From Nostoc sp. UHCC 0926 (GTDB lineage Bacteria; Cyanobacteriota; Cyanobacteriia; Cyanobacteriales; Nostocaceae), in contig NZ_CP117768.1 of the NCBI RefSeq assembly GCF_028623165.1, positions 6,452,001 through 6,516,000 of the forward strand: a DNA stretch of 64,000 nucleotides, given 5' to 3'. The notes beneath the pieces were generated by a model. That model was given only the letters and a program-made list of their open reading frames with translations, did no database searches and had not been told where the DNA came from. Made by a program: the position numbers and the translations under genes. The first letter of the stretch is position 1, and the number at the start of each line of letters is the position of its first letter. Positions 25,692-32,666 of the stretch are shown here, in pieces.

Positions 25692-25763
25692 TTCCCTCGA
25701 CGAGAATTGAACTCGCATCTGTGCTTTGAAAGAACACTGACTTAACCATTCGTCCACGAGGGC
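25692..25763 (-). tRNA. tRNA-Glu(UUC), array copy
   Basis: Acceptor GCCCTCG/CGAGGGA with a G:A mismatch at 1:72. Anticodon loop CTTTCAA in GTGTT/AGCAC. A normal tRNA-Glu(UUC) exists at 32594. Confidence 0.82.
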
Positions 25764-25834
25764 ATAATTGACTGAATTTTAGATTTTGGATTTTAGATTT
25801 TGGATTAAAAAATTTAAAATCCAAAATTGTCTGA

Positions 25835-25906
25835 CACAGGGACTAGGATTTGAACCTAGAACATCGGATTTGGAGTCACGAGGTGTTGCCGTTACACCAT
25901 CCCTGC
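25835..25906 (-). tRNA. tRNA-Trp(CCA) with bulged base in the anticodon stem
   Basis: Acceptor GCAGGGA/TCCCTGT, anticodon loop CTCCAAA gives CCA. The anticodon stem pairs only as TCG-T-GA with TCCGA, leaving one extra T bulged on the 5' side. T-loop TTCAAAT, discriminator G. A repeat of ATTTTAGATT type fills the gap to the Glu gene. Confidence 0.75.
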
Positions 25907-25912
25907 ATTTGG

Positions 25913-25985
25913 TGGCAGTGGCGGGATTTGCACCCGCATATACCAGGGTATGAACCTAGTGCTTTGCTAGTTAAGCTACACTGCG
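25913..25985 (-). tRNA. tRNA-Met(CAU), second copy, initiator-like acceptor
   Basis: Acceptor CGCAGTG/CACTGCC with C:C at 1:72, unpaired as in initiators. Anticodon loop TTCATAC in CTAGG/CCTGG. T-loop TGCAAAT, discriminator A and encoded CCA at 25910-25912. It could also be an Ile(CAU) tRNA, which the sequence alone cannot rule out. Confidence 0.75.
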
Positions 25986-25995
25986 ATCGCACCAG

Positions 25996-26068
25996 AGGCT
26001 GAGGTGAGATTTGAACTCACGATATCGGTTTTGCAGACCGACGCCTTCGACCACTTGGCTACTCAGCC
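25996..26068 (-). tRNA. tRNA-Cys(GCA)
   Basis: Acceptor GGCTGAG/CTCAGCC perfect, anticodon loop CTGCAAA in TCGGT/ACCGA, T-loop TTCAAAT, discriminator T as is usual for Cys. Confidence 0.92.
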
Positions 26069-26074
26069 ATTTGG

Positions 26075-26193
26075 GAGTCCCGACGAGATTCGCACTCGCA
26101 ATCTTCAGTTTGAGGAGGCAGCGCGTTGCTCTGGTTCCCAGAGTTGTAGCGACTGCCGTAAACTGACGGCTTAAACTATTCGCCTACAGGACT
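26075..26193 (-). tRNA. tRNA-like gene interrupted in the anticodon arm
   Basis: 119 bases. The ends are tRNA-like: acceptor AGTCCTG/CGGGACT, T-arm GCGAG TGCGAAT CTCGT, and an encoded CCA at 26072-26074. The anticodon stem arms TCAGT and ACTGA are present, but between them lies a 41-base palindromic insert (26117-26157, GGCAG...CTGCC around CTCTGGGAACCAGAG). Removing it leaves TCCTC in the loop, so the original identity is not clear, perhaps Glu(CUC). The insert matches a repeat at 13469-13510. Confidence 0.6.
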
Positions 26194-26197
26194 GCAA

Positions 26198-26271
26198 CCA
26201 GGGTGACGGGATTTGAACCCGCAACATTTCCGCAGACAACGGAACGCTCTAGCCAGTTGAGCTACACCCCG
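26198..26271 (-). tRNA. tRNA-Asp(GUC), first gene of the array
   Basis: Acceptor CGGGGTG/CACCCTG, anticodon loop TTGTCTG in TTCCG/CGGAA, T-loop TTCAAAT, discriminator G. It is the promoter-proximal gene. Confidence 0.9.
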
Positions 26272-26280
26272 ATTTTTTGG

Positions 26281-26318
26281 AATCTGTGCCTAAACTTTTA
26301 GGTTTTGAGGCACAGATT
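26281..26318 (-). repeat. Hairpin in the leader of the tRNA array
   Basis: AATCTGTGCCT at 26281-26291 is the exact inverse of AGGCACAGATT at 26308-26318. In the minus-strand transcript the hairpin would stand 10 bases before tRNA-Asp, with no U-tract after it, so it is more likely a processing or leader structure than a terminator. Confidence 0.5.
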
Positions 26319-26389
26319 TTTGGTGAACTTGCCCATTTCTTATTTAGTTTTCAAGGTTCAGAAAATTTACTTTTTACTGTTAGAAACTG

Positions 26390-26584
26390 TTAGGAAAACA
26401 ACCGAAACTCTAGGTAGCAAGCCTGTTGTGTATTACGGATGTATTCTATGGTTTTGCTGAGTGCAAACTTAAAACTTTTTTGCTTTATTGCCTCTACTTC
26501 CGATGGTTTGCAACTAGGAGCAGCTTTGTTGACTGGGGACTCTGGTTTATTCCAACGCCTGTCCTTTAGTTGTATGTAGAACAT
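26390..26584 (-). CDS. Possible small leader ORF of the tRNA array
   Basis: About 64 codons (MFYIQLKDRRWNKPE...) lying between the promoter at 26628-26656 and the first tRNA. The frame is open further upstream but would then include the promoter. There is no clear ribosome-binding site and no family is recognised. It may be non-coding leader RNA. Confidence 0.22.
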   Translation of the reverse strand: MFYIQLKDRRWNKPESPVNKAAPSCKPSEVEAIKQKSFKFALSKTIEYIRNTQQACYLEFRLFS

Positions 26585-26627
26585 GACTTTGACTCTTGGG
26601 AAGCTTGTCCTTCCCCTCACTACATTT

Positions 26628-26656
26628 ATACTACAAAATACTACAAAAAGTGTCAA
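26628..26656 (-). promoter_or_regulatory. Sigma70-type promoter for the tRNA array
   Basis: On the minus strand, a consensus TTGACA (26651-26656) is followed after exactly 17 bases by TAGTAT (26628-26633). A second TAGTAT lies at 26638-26643. This is the best promoter-like match I found upstream of the array; the start site would be near 26620, about 350 bases before tRNA-Asp. Confidence 0.6.
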
Positions 26657-26778
26657 GGGGTTTTAGAAAGTTTTTTTGAAATTGTCTAAAAAAGCTGCTG
26701 CACTTAGATTTGAACTTGCTAACCCCTCTTAAAAGTCAAACTACAGCTTATGATTGGGTGAGTCTTTAAAAGCCTGAC

Positions 26779-27630
26779 GTGACAGACAACTACCTCAAGC
26801 GACAAAAGATAATTAGTTTTGTCGCGATCGCCTCTACGATTACAGCTTGTAGTATGGCTCCAGGTACTTCCCCACAATTGGGGTTGAACAAGCCTTTAAG
26901 CAAAAGCCATACTGCACAGGTTCAAAATCATCCAGTAAAGGGCCAAATTAATGCCCAACTATCGCCATCAGCCAAAGTAGAAAACCCTACCTTTACAGTC
27001 CCAGCTAAATTTCAGGGAAAAACAGTTTATCAGGTGCATCCCAGGAACAACGAGAAGGTTATTGCTCTAAGCATTGATGATGGGCCCTGGCCAAAGACAA
27101 CCTTACAAATGCTGGATATTCTCAAGCAAAATGATGTTAAAGCAACATTCTTTTGGGTAGGACAAGCCTTACAAGCAAATCCCGACCTAGCCAAGCGCGA
27201 AGTAGCTGAAGGATACGCTATTGGTAACCATACTTGGCATCATTGGTATCGGCGAATGGATGAAGCCACAGCCAAGAATGAAATTGATCGCACATCTGAC
27301 TTGATATACAAAACTACAGGAGTGAAAACTGCTCTGTTTCGTCCTCCTGGAGGCTTTTTAAACAATGGACTAGCCGCTTACGCTAAAAGCCAGAAAGATG
27401 CTGTAATTATGTGGTCGCTAACTTCAGCTGATACTGACCCTCACGCGAAACCGCAAGCATTTGTAAATAATGTCTTGAAAGGCGCGAAACCAGGTTCTAT
27501 TGTTTTGATGCATGACGGTGGTGGCGATCGCCGAAGAACTGTAGAAGCTTTGCCACAAATCATCAGCGGACTCAAACAGCAAGGCTACCGATTTGTGACA
27601 ATTCCCGAACTTTTAAAAATGGGGCAATAA
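26779..27630 (+). CDS. Polysaccharide deacetylase lipoprotein (carbohydrate esterase 4)
   Basis: 283 residues. The N-terminal signal ends in the lipobox ITAC (Cys24), so it is likely a lipoprotein. The NodB homology domain runs from about residue 92 to 275. It has the metal Asp pair SIDDGPWPK (D100, D101), the zinc-binding HTWHH (H151 and H155), the RPPGG loop and the LMHDGGGDRR motif. It probably removes N-acetyl groups from peptidoglycan or another envelope glycan. GTG start. It is transcribed away from the tRNA array. Confidence 0.9.
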   Translation: MTDNYLKRQKIISFVAIASTITACSMAPGTSPQLGLNKPLSKSHTAQVQNHPVKGQINAQLSPSAKVENPTFTVPAKFQGKTVYQVHPRNNEKVIALSIDDGPWPKTTLQMLDILKQNDVKATFFWVGQALQANPDLAKREVAEGYAIGNHTWHHWYRRMDEATAKNEIDRTSDLIYKTTGVKTALFRPPGGFLNNGLAAYAKSQKDAVIMWSLTSADTDPHAKPQAFVNNVLKGAKPGSIVLMHDGGGDRRRTVEALPQIISGLKQQGYRFVTIPELLKMGQ

Positions 27631-27664
27631 AGGGTGAGAAATTCTCCTCACCCGACGATTTCGT

Positions 27665-28057
27665 TTATTCGCTCATGACAGAAGCACTGCTCTCTTGAGC
27701 TTCCTGCCAAAGTTTGTGCAAAAAGAACTCAGCGCGATCGCTCATAGTGGTGACAAACACACCTACAGCATCCTTAGAACTATTTGATAGCCAAGAACCT
27801 TGCAGAGTGACTTCCATATATTGGGTATCGCAGGCACACAGAGCCATGATTTCTCTGTCATCTCTTTTTACCTCAGCTTTAAGCACTTCTACTTCTGGCA
27901 AATCAACAGGAAGCAAAAAGGAAGCGCTACTGGGTTCAATGCACAAACTTTGCCCAACTCGCAGGGACAAAATCACTCGCTGCGCTACCCATTCTTCTAG
28001 CGACAGAGTGAAACATTCCAAATCGAAGCTGCTTTCAGTGTAAGTTAATTTCAGCAT
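27665..28057 (-). CDS. Conserved hypothetical protein, downstream of the HNH gene
   Basis: 130 residues, soluble and acidic, no recognised domain (MLKLTYTESSFDLECFTLSLEEWV at the start). It lies 16 bases after the HNH gene on the same strand, so the two form an operon. A convergent gene lies on the other side. I believe homologues are restricted to cyanobacteria, but that is memory. Confidence 0.65.
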   Translation of the reverse strand: MLKLTYTESSFDLECFTLSLEEWVAQRVILSLRVGQSLCIEPSSASFLLPVDLPEVEVLKAEVKRDDREIMALCACDTQYMEVTLQGSWLSNSSKDAVGVFVTTMSDRAEFFLHKLWQEAQESSASVMSE

Positions 28058-28073
28058 TCCTTATGCTCTCCTG

Positions 28074-28613
28074 CTATTCCAGGCTTGCTTGCATATCTAT
28101 CCAAAACTGTTCGGCAAAAGAAATCGCGGGGTGGATTGGTGCTTTTGGTTTGGTACGCAGTTGCATACCAGCCTCAAATAGGGTGCGATCGCCTTTACGG
28201 GAGTTACATCTTTCACAAGCTGTGACTACGTTATCCCAAGTATGAGAACCGCCTCTTGATCGCGGCATCACATGATCTAGCGTTAGATGTTTGCCGCTAC
28301 CGCAATATTGGCAACTGTGATAGTCTCGCCGCAACACTTCCCGCCGATTGACTGGCGGAACTCTCCACATCCGCTCATTAGAAGTGATTGTCAAGCGAAT
28401 GTGTTTTGGCACATCAATTACCAAACTGGGTGAGTGAACTCGCCATCCGCCTTCTGTGGTAAAACCCAGCGGTTGAGCTTTGTTGGTTACTAACAGCACA
28501 ATCGCCCGCTTGATATTGATCCGACACAGTGGTAAGTAATTTTGAGAAAACACCACCACAGATTGCTCTAACACTTGCATTGCGTTCGCGCCGCGCGTTG
28601 AAGATATCGTCAC
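28074..28613 (-). CDS. HNH endonuclease family protein
   Basis: 179 residues. The HNH fold is visible: YHSCQYCGSGKHLTLDHVMP with a CxxC zinc pair, then RSRGGSHTWDNVVTACERCNSRKGDR with a second CxxC. Such stand-alone HNH proteins are common in cyanobacteria and nick or cut DNA; their role is mostly unknown, and this type is not tied to a restriction system here. The GTG at 28613 is preferred because AGGAG lies seven bases before it; an internal ATG at 28580 is the alternative. A terminator-like hairpin ends just before the ribosome-binding site. Confidence 0.87.
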   Translation of the reverse strand: MTISSTRGANAMQVLEQSVVVFSQNYLPLCRINIKRAIVLLVTNKAQPLGFTTEGGWRVHSPSLVIDVPKHIRLTITSNERMWRVPPVNRREVLRRDYHSCQYCGSGKHLTLDHVMPRSRGGSHTWDNVVTACERCNSRKGDRTLFEAGMQLRTKPKAPIHPAISFAEQFWIDMQASLE

Positions 28614-28628
28614 AGCTTCACTCCTTAT

Positions 28629-28668
28629 AAAAAAACCCCCGCTTCAAGTTTTAAGTGAAGCGGGGGTT
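28629..28668 (-). terminator. Strong intrinsic terminator just before the HNH gene
   Basis: On the minus strand the 13-bp stem AACCCCCGCTTCA / TGAAGCGGGGGTT is followed by seven T residues. It lies only a few bases before the AGGAG site of the HNH gene, so it either ends the preceding small gene or attenuates the HNH gene. Confidence 0.75.
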
Positions 28669-28694
28669 AGAATTGACCGGAAAATTTTCTGGCC

Positions 28695-28943
28695 TCATAT
28701 TGGTACAGTATTCTTTTGCCTGTACCCCCCGCTTTCTTCATCTAGTTGTGGTTTTGCAATCAGCCTACTAATGCTGAGATGTCTAAAATCATAATTACCC
28801 TCTGTGATTTGCCCAAAATTCCGGCTACCATCGCCCATAAATAAATACTCCACTTCCATAGCAGCTGATTCCCAACCGGCTCGGAAATTGGTAGCGTACA
28901 AAGAAGTGGAGATGGGGTAAATGGATTTCACAGAAAATTTCAC
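28695..28943 (-). CDS. Possible small protein
   Basis: 82 codons starting GTG, with AAAGGA about 12 bases upstream, a long spacing. The sequence (WESAAMEVEYLFMGDGSRNF) is protein-like but not recognised. It is followed by a strong terminator, which supports transcription of this stretch. It is divergent from the RHH gene at 29015. Confidence 0.4.
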   Translation of the reverse strand: MKFSVKSIYPISTSLYATNFRAGWESAAMEVEYLFMGDGSRNFGQITEGNYDFRHLSISRLIAKPQLDEESGGYRQKNTVPI

Positions 28944-29014
28944 CTATTGAACATTCCTTTAAACATACTACACTTGTATTACTGTCCTGTCTATACCTTT
29001 AAGGAGAAATAGTG

Positions 29015-29350
29015 ATGCATACGATCGCTCGCACCCCAACTACCGATATGGAAGTTACCAGCATCCGCCTAGAGCGGGAACTCAAAGATAAGCTCAAAGA
29101 AATAGCTGGCAATCAGGGATATCAAGCTTTGATCCGAGATATCCTTTGGAATTATGTCCAGCAAAAATCAGGTGAGTGGAAGCCTCGATTTTCGCGAACT
29201 GACATTCGAGCTAGCATAGCTGCCACAGCTCAGCAAGAAGAACGCTGTGTACTCACAGGTCAACTAATTCAACCCCAACAACCAATGTTGTTAGGACTGA
29301 CCAGGAATGGCGATATGGTTCCTCTGAGTGTCGAGAGCTTGGCTGGATAG
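29015..29350 (+). CDS. Ribbon-helix-helix (CopG-like) small regulator
   Basis: 111 residues from the ATG at 29015, preceded by AAGGAG at 29001-29006. The DNA-binding RHH segment is near residues 12-48: MEVTSIRLERELKDKLKE, then QALIRDILWNYV. The C-terminal part, with ERCVLTGQLIQP and MVPLSVESLAG, is a cyanobacterial extension I cannot name. It probably acts as a dimeric repressor or antitoxin. No toxin gene is adjacent. Confidence 0.75.
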   Translation: MHTIARTPTTDMEVTSIRLERELKDKLKEIAGNQGYQALIRDILWNYVQQKSGEWKPRFSRTDIRASIAATAQQEERCVLTGQLIQPQQPMLLGLTRNGDMVPLSVESLAG

Positions 29351-29365
29351 TCTTATATTCAGCCG

Positions 29366-29406
29366 AATGCAGCCCAGTTATTAGTAAAAATAATTGGGCT
29401 GCATTT
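29366..29406 (+). terminator. Intrinsic terminator of the RHH gene
   Basis: AATGCAGCCCAGTTATT is inverted as AATAATTGGGCTGCATT with one mismatch and is followed by TTT. It lies 16 bases after the stop codon. Confidence 0.75.
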
Positions 29407-29750
29407 AGAATTTAGCCTTATTAATATTTTACTGAGAGTTACGGAGATAAAAGAGTAGCTTGTTAAACCTACTAGTTTTAAAAAAAATGTAATAAAAATT
29501 TATCAAGTAAGCGAAATAATTTTACGTAATATTTAAGGGCAATTTTGCTGTAATTCCAGAGGAATTACGGTTTATGTATACTTAAATACAGGATAGAGTT
29601 AGTAAATTATTTCAACATACAGCAATCAAAAATAAGCTAACTGAAGTATTTATAGGATATCTTAAGTATTTTATTACTTATCTAGGAATGTAGCAATTTC
29701 CTTGATCAAGCGTAAACTTGGCCATCTGAGATAGAAAAGGGCTATAACAG
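29407..29750. other. Intergenic region before the GAF kinase-like gene
   Basis: 344 bases, very AT-rich. AATTCCAGAGGAATT near 29555 is a short dyad. No gene or RNA is seen. Confidence 0.4.
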
Positions 29751-31892
29751 GTGAGAGAAAGTATTCATACAAGATTTGTCAATTATCAGGGTGTATCAAC
29801 ACATAACGCTGAAGAATATGCCAAAAGGTTGGGTGCAAGAAGAATGGGGTTATTATCCGAGGGCGTGCCAAGAATGAAAAAACCTTTATCGTCGGCACCA
29901 GATTACGTAGATGACATAGATCGACTACAACCTTACCAAGTTAAGCTGATGCAGCATCAGGAAGAACCTACCCGCCAGTTGGTGCAAAAGATTAACCAAA
30001 TCATTGCCAACAGTTCAGCGATGGCATTGATGGTGCAAGATATTGCCCAATTGCTAGGAGTTGCTTTTCAAGTAGATTGCTGCTGCTTGGTTTCAGTAAC
30101 GGGTGAGACATCCGACGAAGTGACTACTAGTAATTGGTGTGCTGATGAGTATCTAGGGTTACCACACCCAGAAGAGATGTTTTCGATGGAACAGTTGCTT
30201 ATGCACTCGCCTGTGCTGCAATGTGCTGCTGAACCATTGACTATTCAAGATATTTCCATCATTCAAAATAGTCTGGTAATTGGCTGTCAGTATTTGCCGC
30301 TACCGATAAAAGCCGTTTTGGCAATTCCCACCCGGTTTGGTGGCAATAATAATGGGGTGATTAGTCTGATTAAATTCCAACCCTATGATTGGAGCGAATC
30401 AGAAAAACAACTGCTAAAAGAGGTGGAGTCGGCTTGCGCGATCGCTTTTTCTCACGTAGCACAAGCCCAGGTAATTGCTCATCAACAACAATATCTGCAA
30501 AAGAGCAAGCAGTATCAAAGCTTGATCAAGCAACTAACCATACTGAGTCGCAGCAACTTGGAGCTTAATCAAATGCTCCAGTTAGTTATCGCTTCTACTG
30601 CCGAATCTCTACAGGCAGATCGGGGTTTGCTTATACTACTAAAATATACAGACCCATTATTTAGGACTCAAGCTAAAAAACAAATTCCTAAAGCGAAAGC
30701 TAGAGTGGTTGGTGAATGGGCTAAGGAAACACAAATTTCCCGGACTACTAAACCAGATAGCTTAGATCAGTCTTTCTTGCTTTCGGAGTGTGGTTTATGC
30801 CAGCGTGCCTTCATAGATTCTGCAAAACCAGTAATCTTCGATGATTATACAGAGCAAAATGATACTTCGTTAGCTGCTCCATTATTTGCAATAGAGCAAT
30901 TGCCTGCGGTCTTATTAGTGCCATTAGAGAGTCAAGGTAAAATCTTAGGATTCTTGGTGCTACAGCAATCTGTTACTCGCAGTTGGCAAGCAGCAGAATT
31001 AAATCTTGTGGAAATGGTTTGTGCTCAAGTAAGTAACGCCATAATTCAGTCACAGACATTGCGCCAAGTGCAAACTTTGGTAGATGAGCGGACGGCGAAA
31101 CTCCAGAGTAGTCTCGAACTCCAGGCAAAATTGCATGAAAGAACCCGGCAGTATGTTGAGCAACTGCGGAAACTCAACGAACTCAAAGATGAATTTTTGA
31201 GCAACATGAGCGATCGCTTGCGCTATCCTTTGACAAACATGCTGATGTCAATTCGTAACTTACGTTTGCCAGGAATCGCGCCAGAGCGTCAGGTTCGATA
31301 CATGGATATCCTTGAGCAGGAATGCACAAAGGAAATCAACTTGATTAATGACTTGTTGACACTCCAGAAACTAGAGTCGCCTCATGAAGCTCCACAATTA
31401 GAAACTATAGATTTAAATACTAGAATCCAGGATATAGCAGCATCTTTTCAGAAAAAATTCCTAGAGAAGGGATTAAAGATTTCTGTAGATTTACCACAGG
31501 AGTCGCTAAAACTGCAAACTGAACTAGAGAGTTTTGACCGCATTCTCCAAGAGTTATTAACAAATGCTTGTAAATACACAGAGCATGATACCACCGTCCA
31601 TTTGGAAGCTGTTCACCGAGTTGATCAACAAATCGATCAAGTTATCATAAAAGTGACCAATACAGGACGTGCCATCTCTGAAGAAGAAGCGACCTACATC
31701 TTTGACAAGTTCCGTCGTGGAAAAGGACGCTGGACTCCAGGGGCTGGCTTGGGACTTGCTCTAGTCAAGTCTTTAGTGCAGCATTTGAATGGAACGATCG
31801 CAGTTGAGAGTCTCCAAATCTCGGATTCTGAACAGAGCGAAATTTGCTTCACCCTGACTCTGCCCCAATTTTGTGACGAAAGCAAACCATAA
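29751..31892 (+). CDS. GAF-domain histidine-kinase-like protein lacking the phospho-acceptor His
   Basis: 713 residues, soluble. Two GAF-like sensor domains, about residues 85-225 and 265-440, are followed by a coiled coil (430-475) and a kinase core. The dimerisation helix reads FLSNMSDRLRYPLTNM, so the usual His of NMSHELR is Asp (D488). The ATPase N-box LLTNACKYT is kept, the G1 box is poor (NTGRAIS instead of DxGxG), and the GAGLGLALVKSLV G2 box is good. It is probably a signalling adaptor or ATPase without autophosphorylation. The start may be later than GTG 29751. The next gene follows after eight bases. Confidence 0.85.
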   Translation: MRESIHTRFVNYQGVSTHNAEEYAKRLGARRMGLLSEGVPRMKKPLSSAPDYVDDIDRLQPYQVKLMQHQEEPTRQLVQKINQIIANSSAMALMVQDIAQLLGVAFQVDCCCLVSVTGETSDEVTTSNWCADEYLGLPHPEEMFSMEQLLMHSPVLQCAAEPLTIQDISIIQNSLVIGCQYLPLPIKAVLAIPTRFGGNNNGVISLIKFQPYDWSESEKQLLKEVESACAIAFSHVAQAQVIAHQQQYLQKSKQYQSLIKQLTILSRSNLELNQMLQLVIASTAESLQADRGLLILLKYTDPLFRTQAKKQIPKAKARVVGEWAKETQISRTTKPDSLDQSFLLSECGLCQRAFIDSAKPVIFDDYTEQNDTSLAAPLFAIEQLPAVLLVPLESQGKILGFLVLQQSVTRSWQAAELNLVEMVCAQVSNAIIQSQTLRQVQTLVDERTAKLQSSLELQAKLHERTRQYVEQLRKLNELKDEFLSNMSDRLRYPLTNMLMSIRNLRLPGIAPERQVRYMDILEQECTKEINLINDLLTLQKLESPHEAPQLETIDLNTRIQDIAASFQKKFLEKGLKISVDLPQESLKLQTELESFDRILQELLTNACKYTEHDTTVHLEAVHRVDQQIDQVIIKVTNTGRAISEEEATYIFDKFRRGKGRWTPGAGLGLALVKSLVQHLNGTIAVESLQISDSEQSEICFTLTLPQFCDESKP

Positions 31893-31900
31893 TTCGGAAA

Positions 31901-32512
31901 GTGACTAAAAAACAGAACACAACACAGAACCTTGATTTCCAGTCTCTTAGTAATGACATCATCCTCGAAGGGGATTTGACTACTGATGCAGTCGCTTTGG
32001 TAGCTAAGGTAGAAATTCAAATTGAGAAAATAGCAGAGCGACAACGACAAATCAGCGCTAAAGTCCAAATTCCCCAACCAGTGGAACAGATATGGAAGGT
32101 TCTGACAGATTATGAAGCCTTACCTGACTTTCTCCCCAACCTCGCCATGAGTCGTCTAATCGAGCATCCCAATGGTGGAATTCGACTTGAGCAAGTAGGC
32201 TCCCAGCGCTTACTGAATTTCAACTTTTGGGCGCGGGTAGTTCTGGATTTGGAAGAATGCTTCCCCAAAGAAATTAATTTCCGCATGGTAGAGGGAGATT
32301 TTAAAGGCTTTTCTGGTAGCTGGTGTTTAGAGCCTTATTCCCTCGGTGAGTATGTAGGAACAAATCTTTGCTACACAATTCAAGTTTGGCCTAAACTCAC
32401 TATGCCAGTGGGAATCATTGAAAACCGCCTGAGCAAAGACCTGCGGCTAAATCTTCTGGCTATTTACCAACGTGTAGAAGAGTTAGCCAGCAAAGAACCT
32501 TATGTTCAATAG
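31901..32512 (+). CDS. SRPBCC-family (cyclase/dehydrase-like) protein
   Basis: 203 residues with a START/SRPBCC helix-grip fold from about 55 to 195: ISAKVQIPQPVEQIWKVLTDYEALPDFLP, then WARVVLDLEECFPKEI and the C-terminal helix IENRLSKDLRLNLL. It binds a hydrophobic ligand in homologues; no specific ligand can be named. GTG start, eight bases after the GAF protein, so they are co-transcribed. Cyanobacterial members often have a role in the thylakoid or in quinone or pigment handling, but that is inference. Confidence 0.8.
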   Translation: MTKKQNTTQNLDFQSLSNDIILEGDLTTDAVALVAKVEIQIEKIAERQRQISAKVQIPQPVEQIWKVLTDYEALPDFLPNLAMSRLIEHPNGGIRLEQVGSQRLLNFNFWARVVLDLEECFPKEINFRMVEGDFKGFSGSWCLEPYSLGEYVGTNLCYTIQVWPKLTMPVGIIENRLSKDLRLNLLAIYQRVEELASKEPYVQ

Positions 32513-32593
32513 TTAAACTATCATTCAGGAAAAATCCTGGATGATAGTTTTGATTTGTAAATTTTCAGAGAAATACACTTCTACTTTTTTAAG

Positions 32594-32666
32594 TACCCCC
32601 AGGGGAATTCGAATCCCCGTTACCTCCGTGAAAGGGAGGTGTCCTAGGCCTCTAGACGATGGGGGC
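32594..32666 (-). tRNA. tRNA-Glu(UUC), stand-alone
   Basis: Standard gene: acceptor GCCCCCA/TGGGGGT, anticodon loop CTTTCAC in CCTCC/GGAGG, T-loop TTCGAAT. In cyanobacteria this tRNA also supplies glutamate for haem and chlorophyll synthesis. CCA is not encoded. Confidence 0.96.

Noticed and set aside
24248..25729. Open frames on both strands across the tRNA array
   Set aside because: They arise from the tRNA sequences themselves. Repeated peptide patterns such as RTRTWNLRLQ come from T-arm sequence, not from genes.
26075..26193. Group I intron in the interrupted tRNA
   Set aside because: The insert is only about 41 bases and is a simple hairpin; group I introns need at least about 200 bases and a conserved core.
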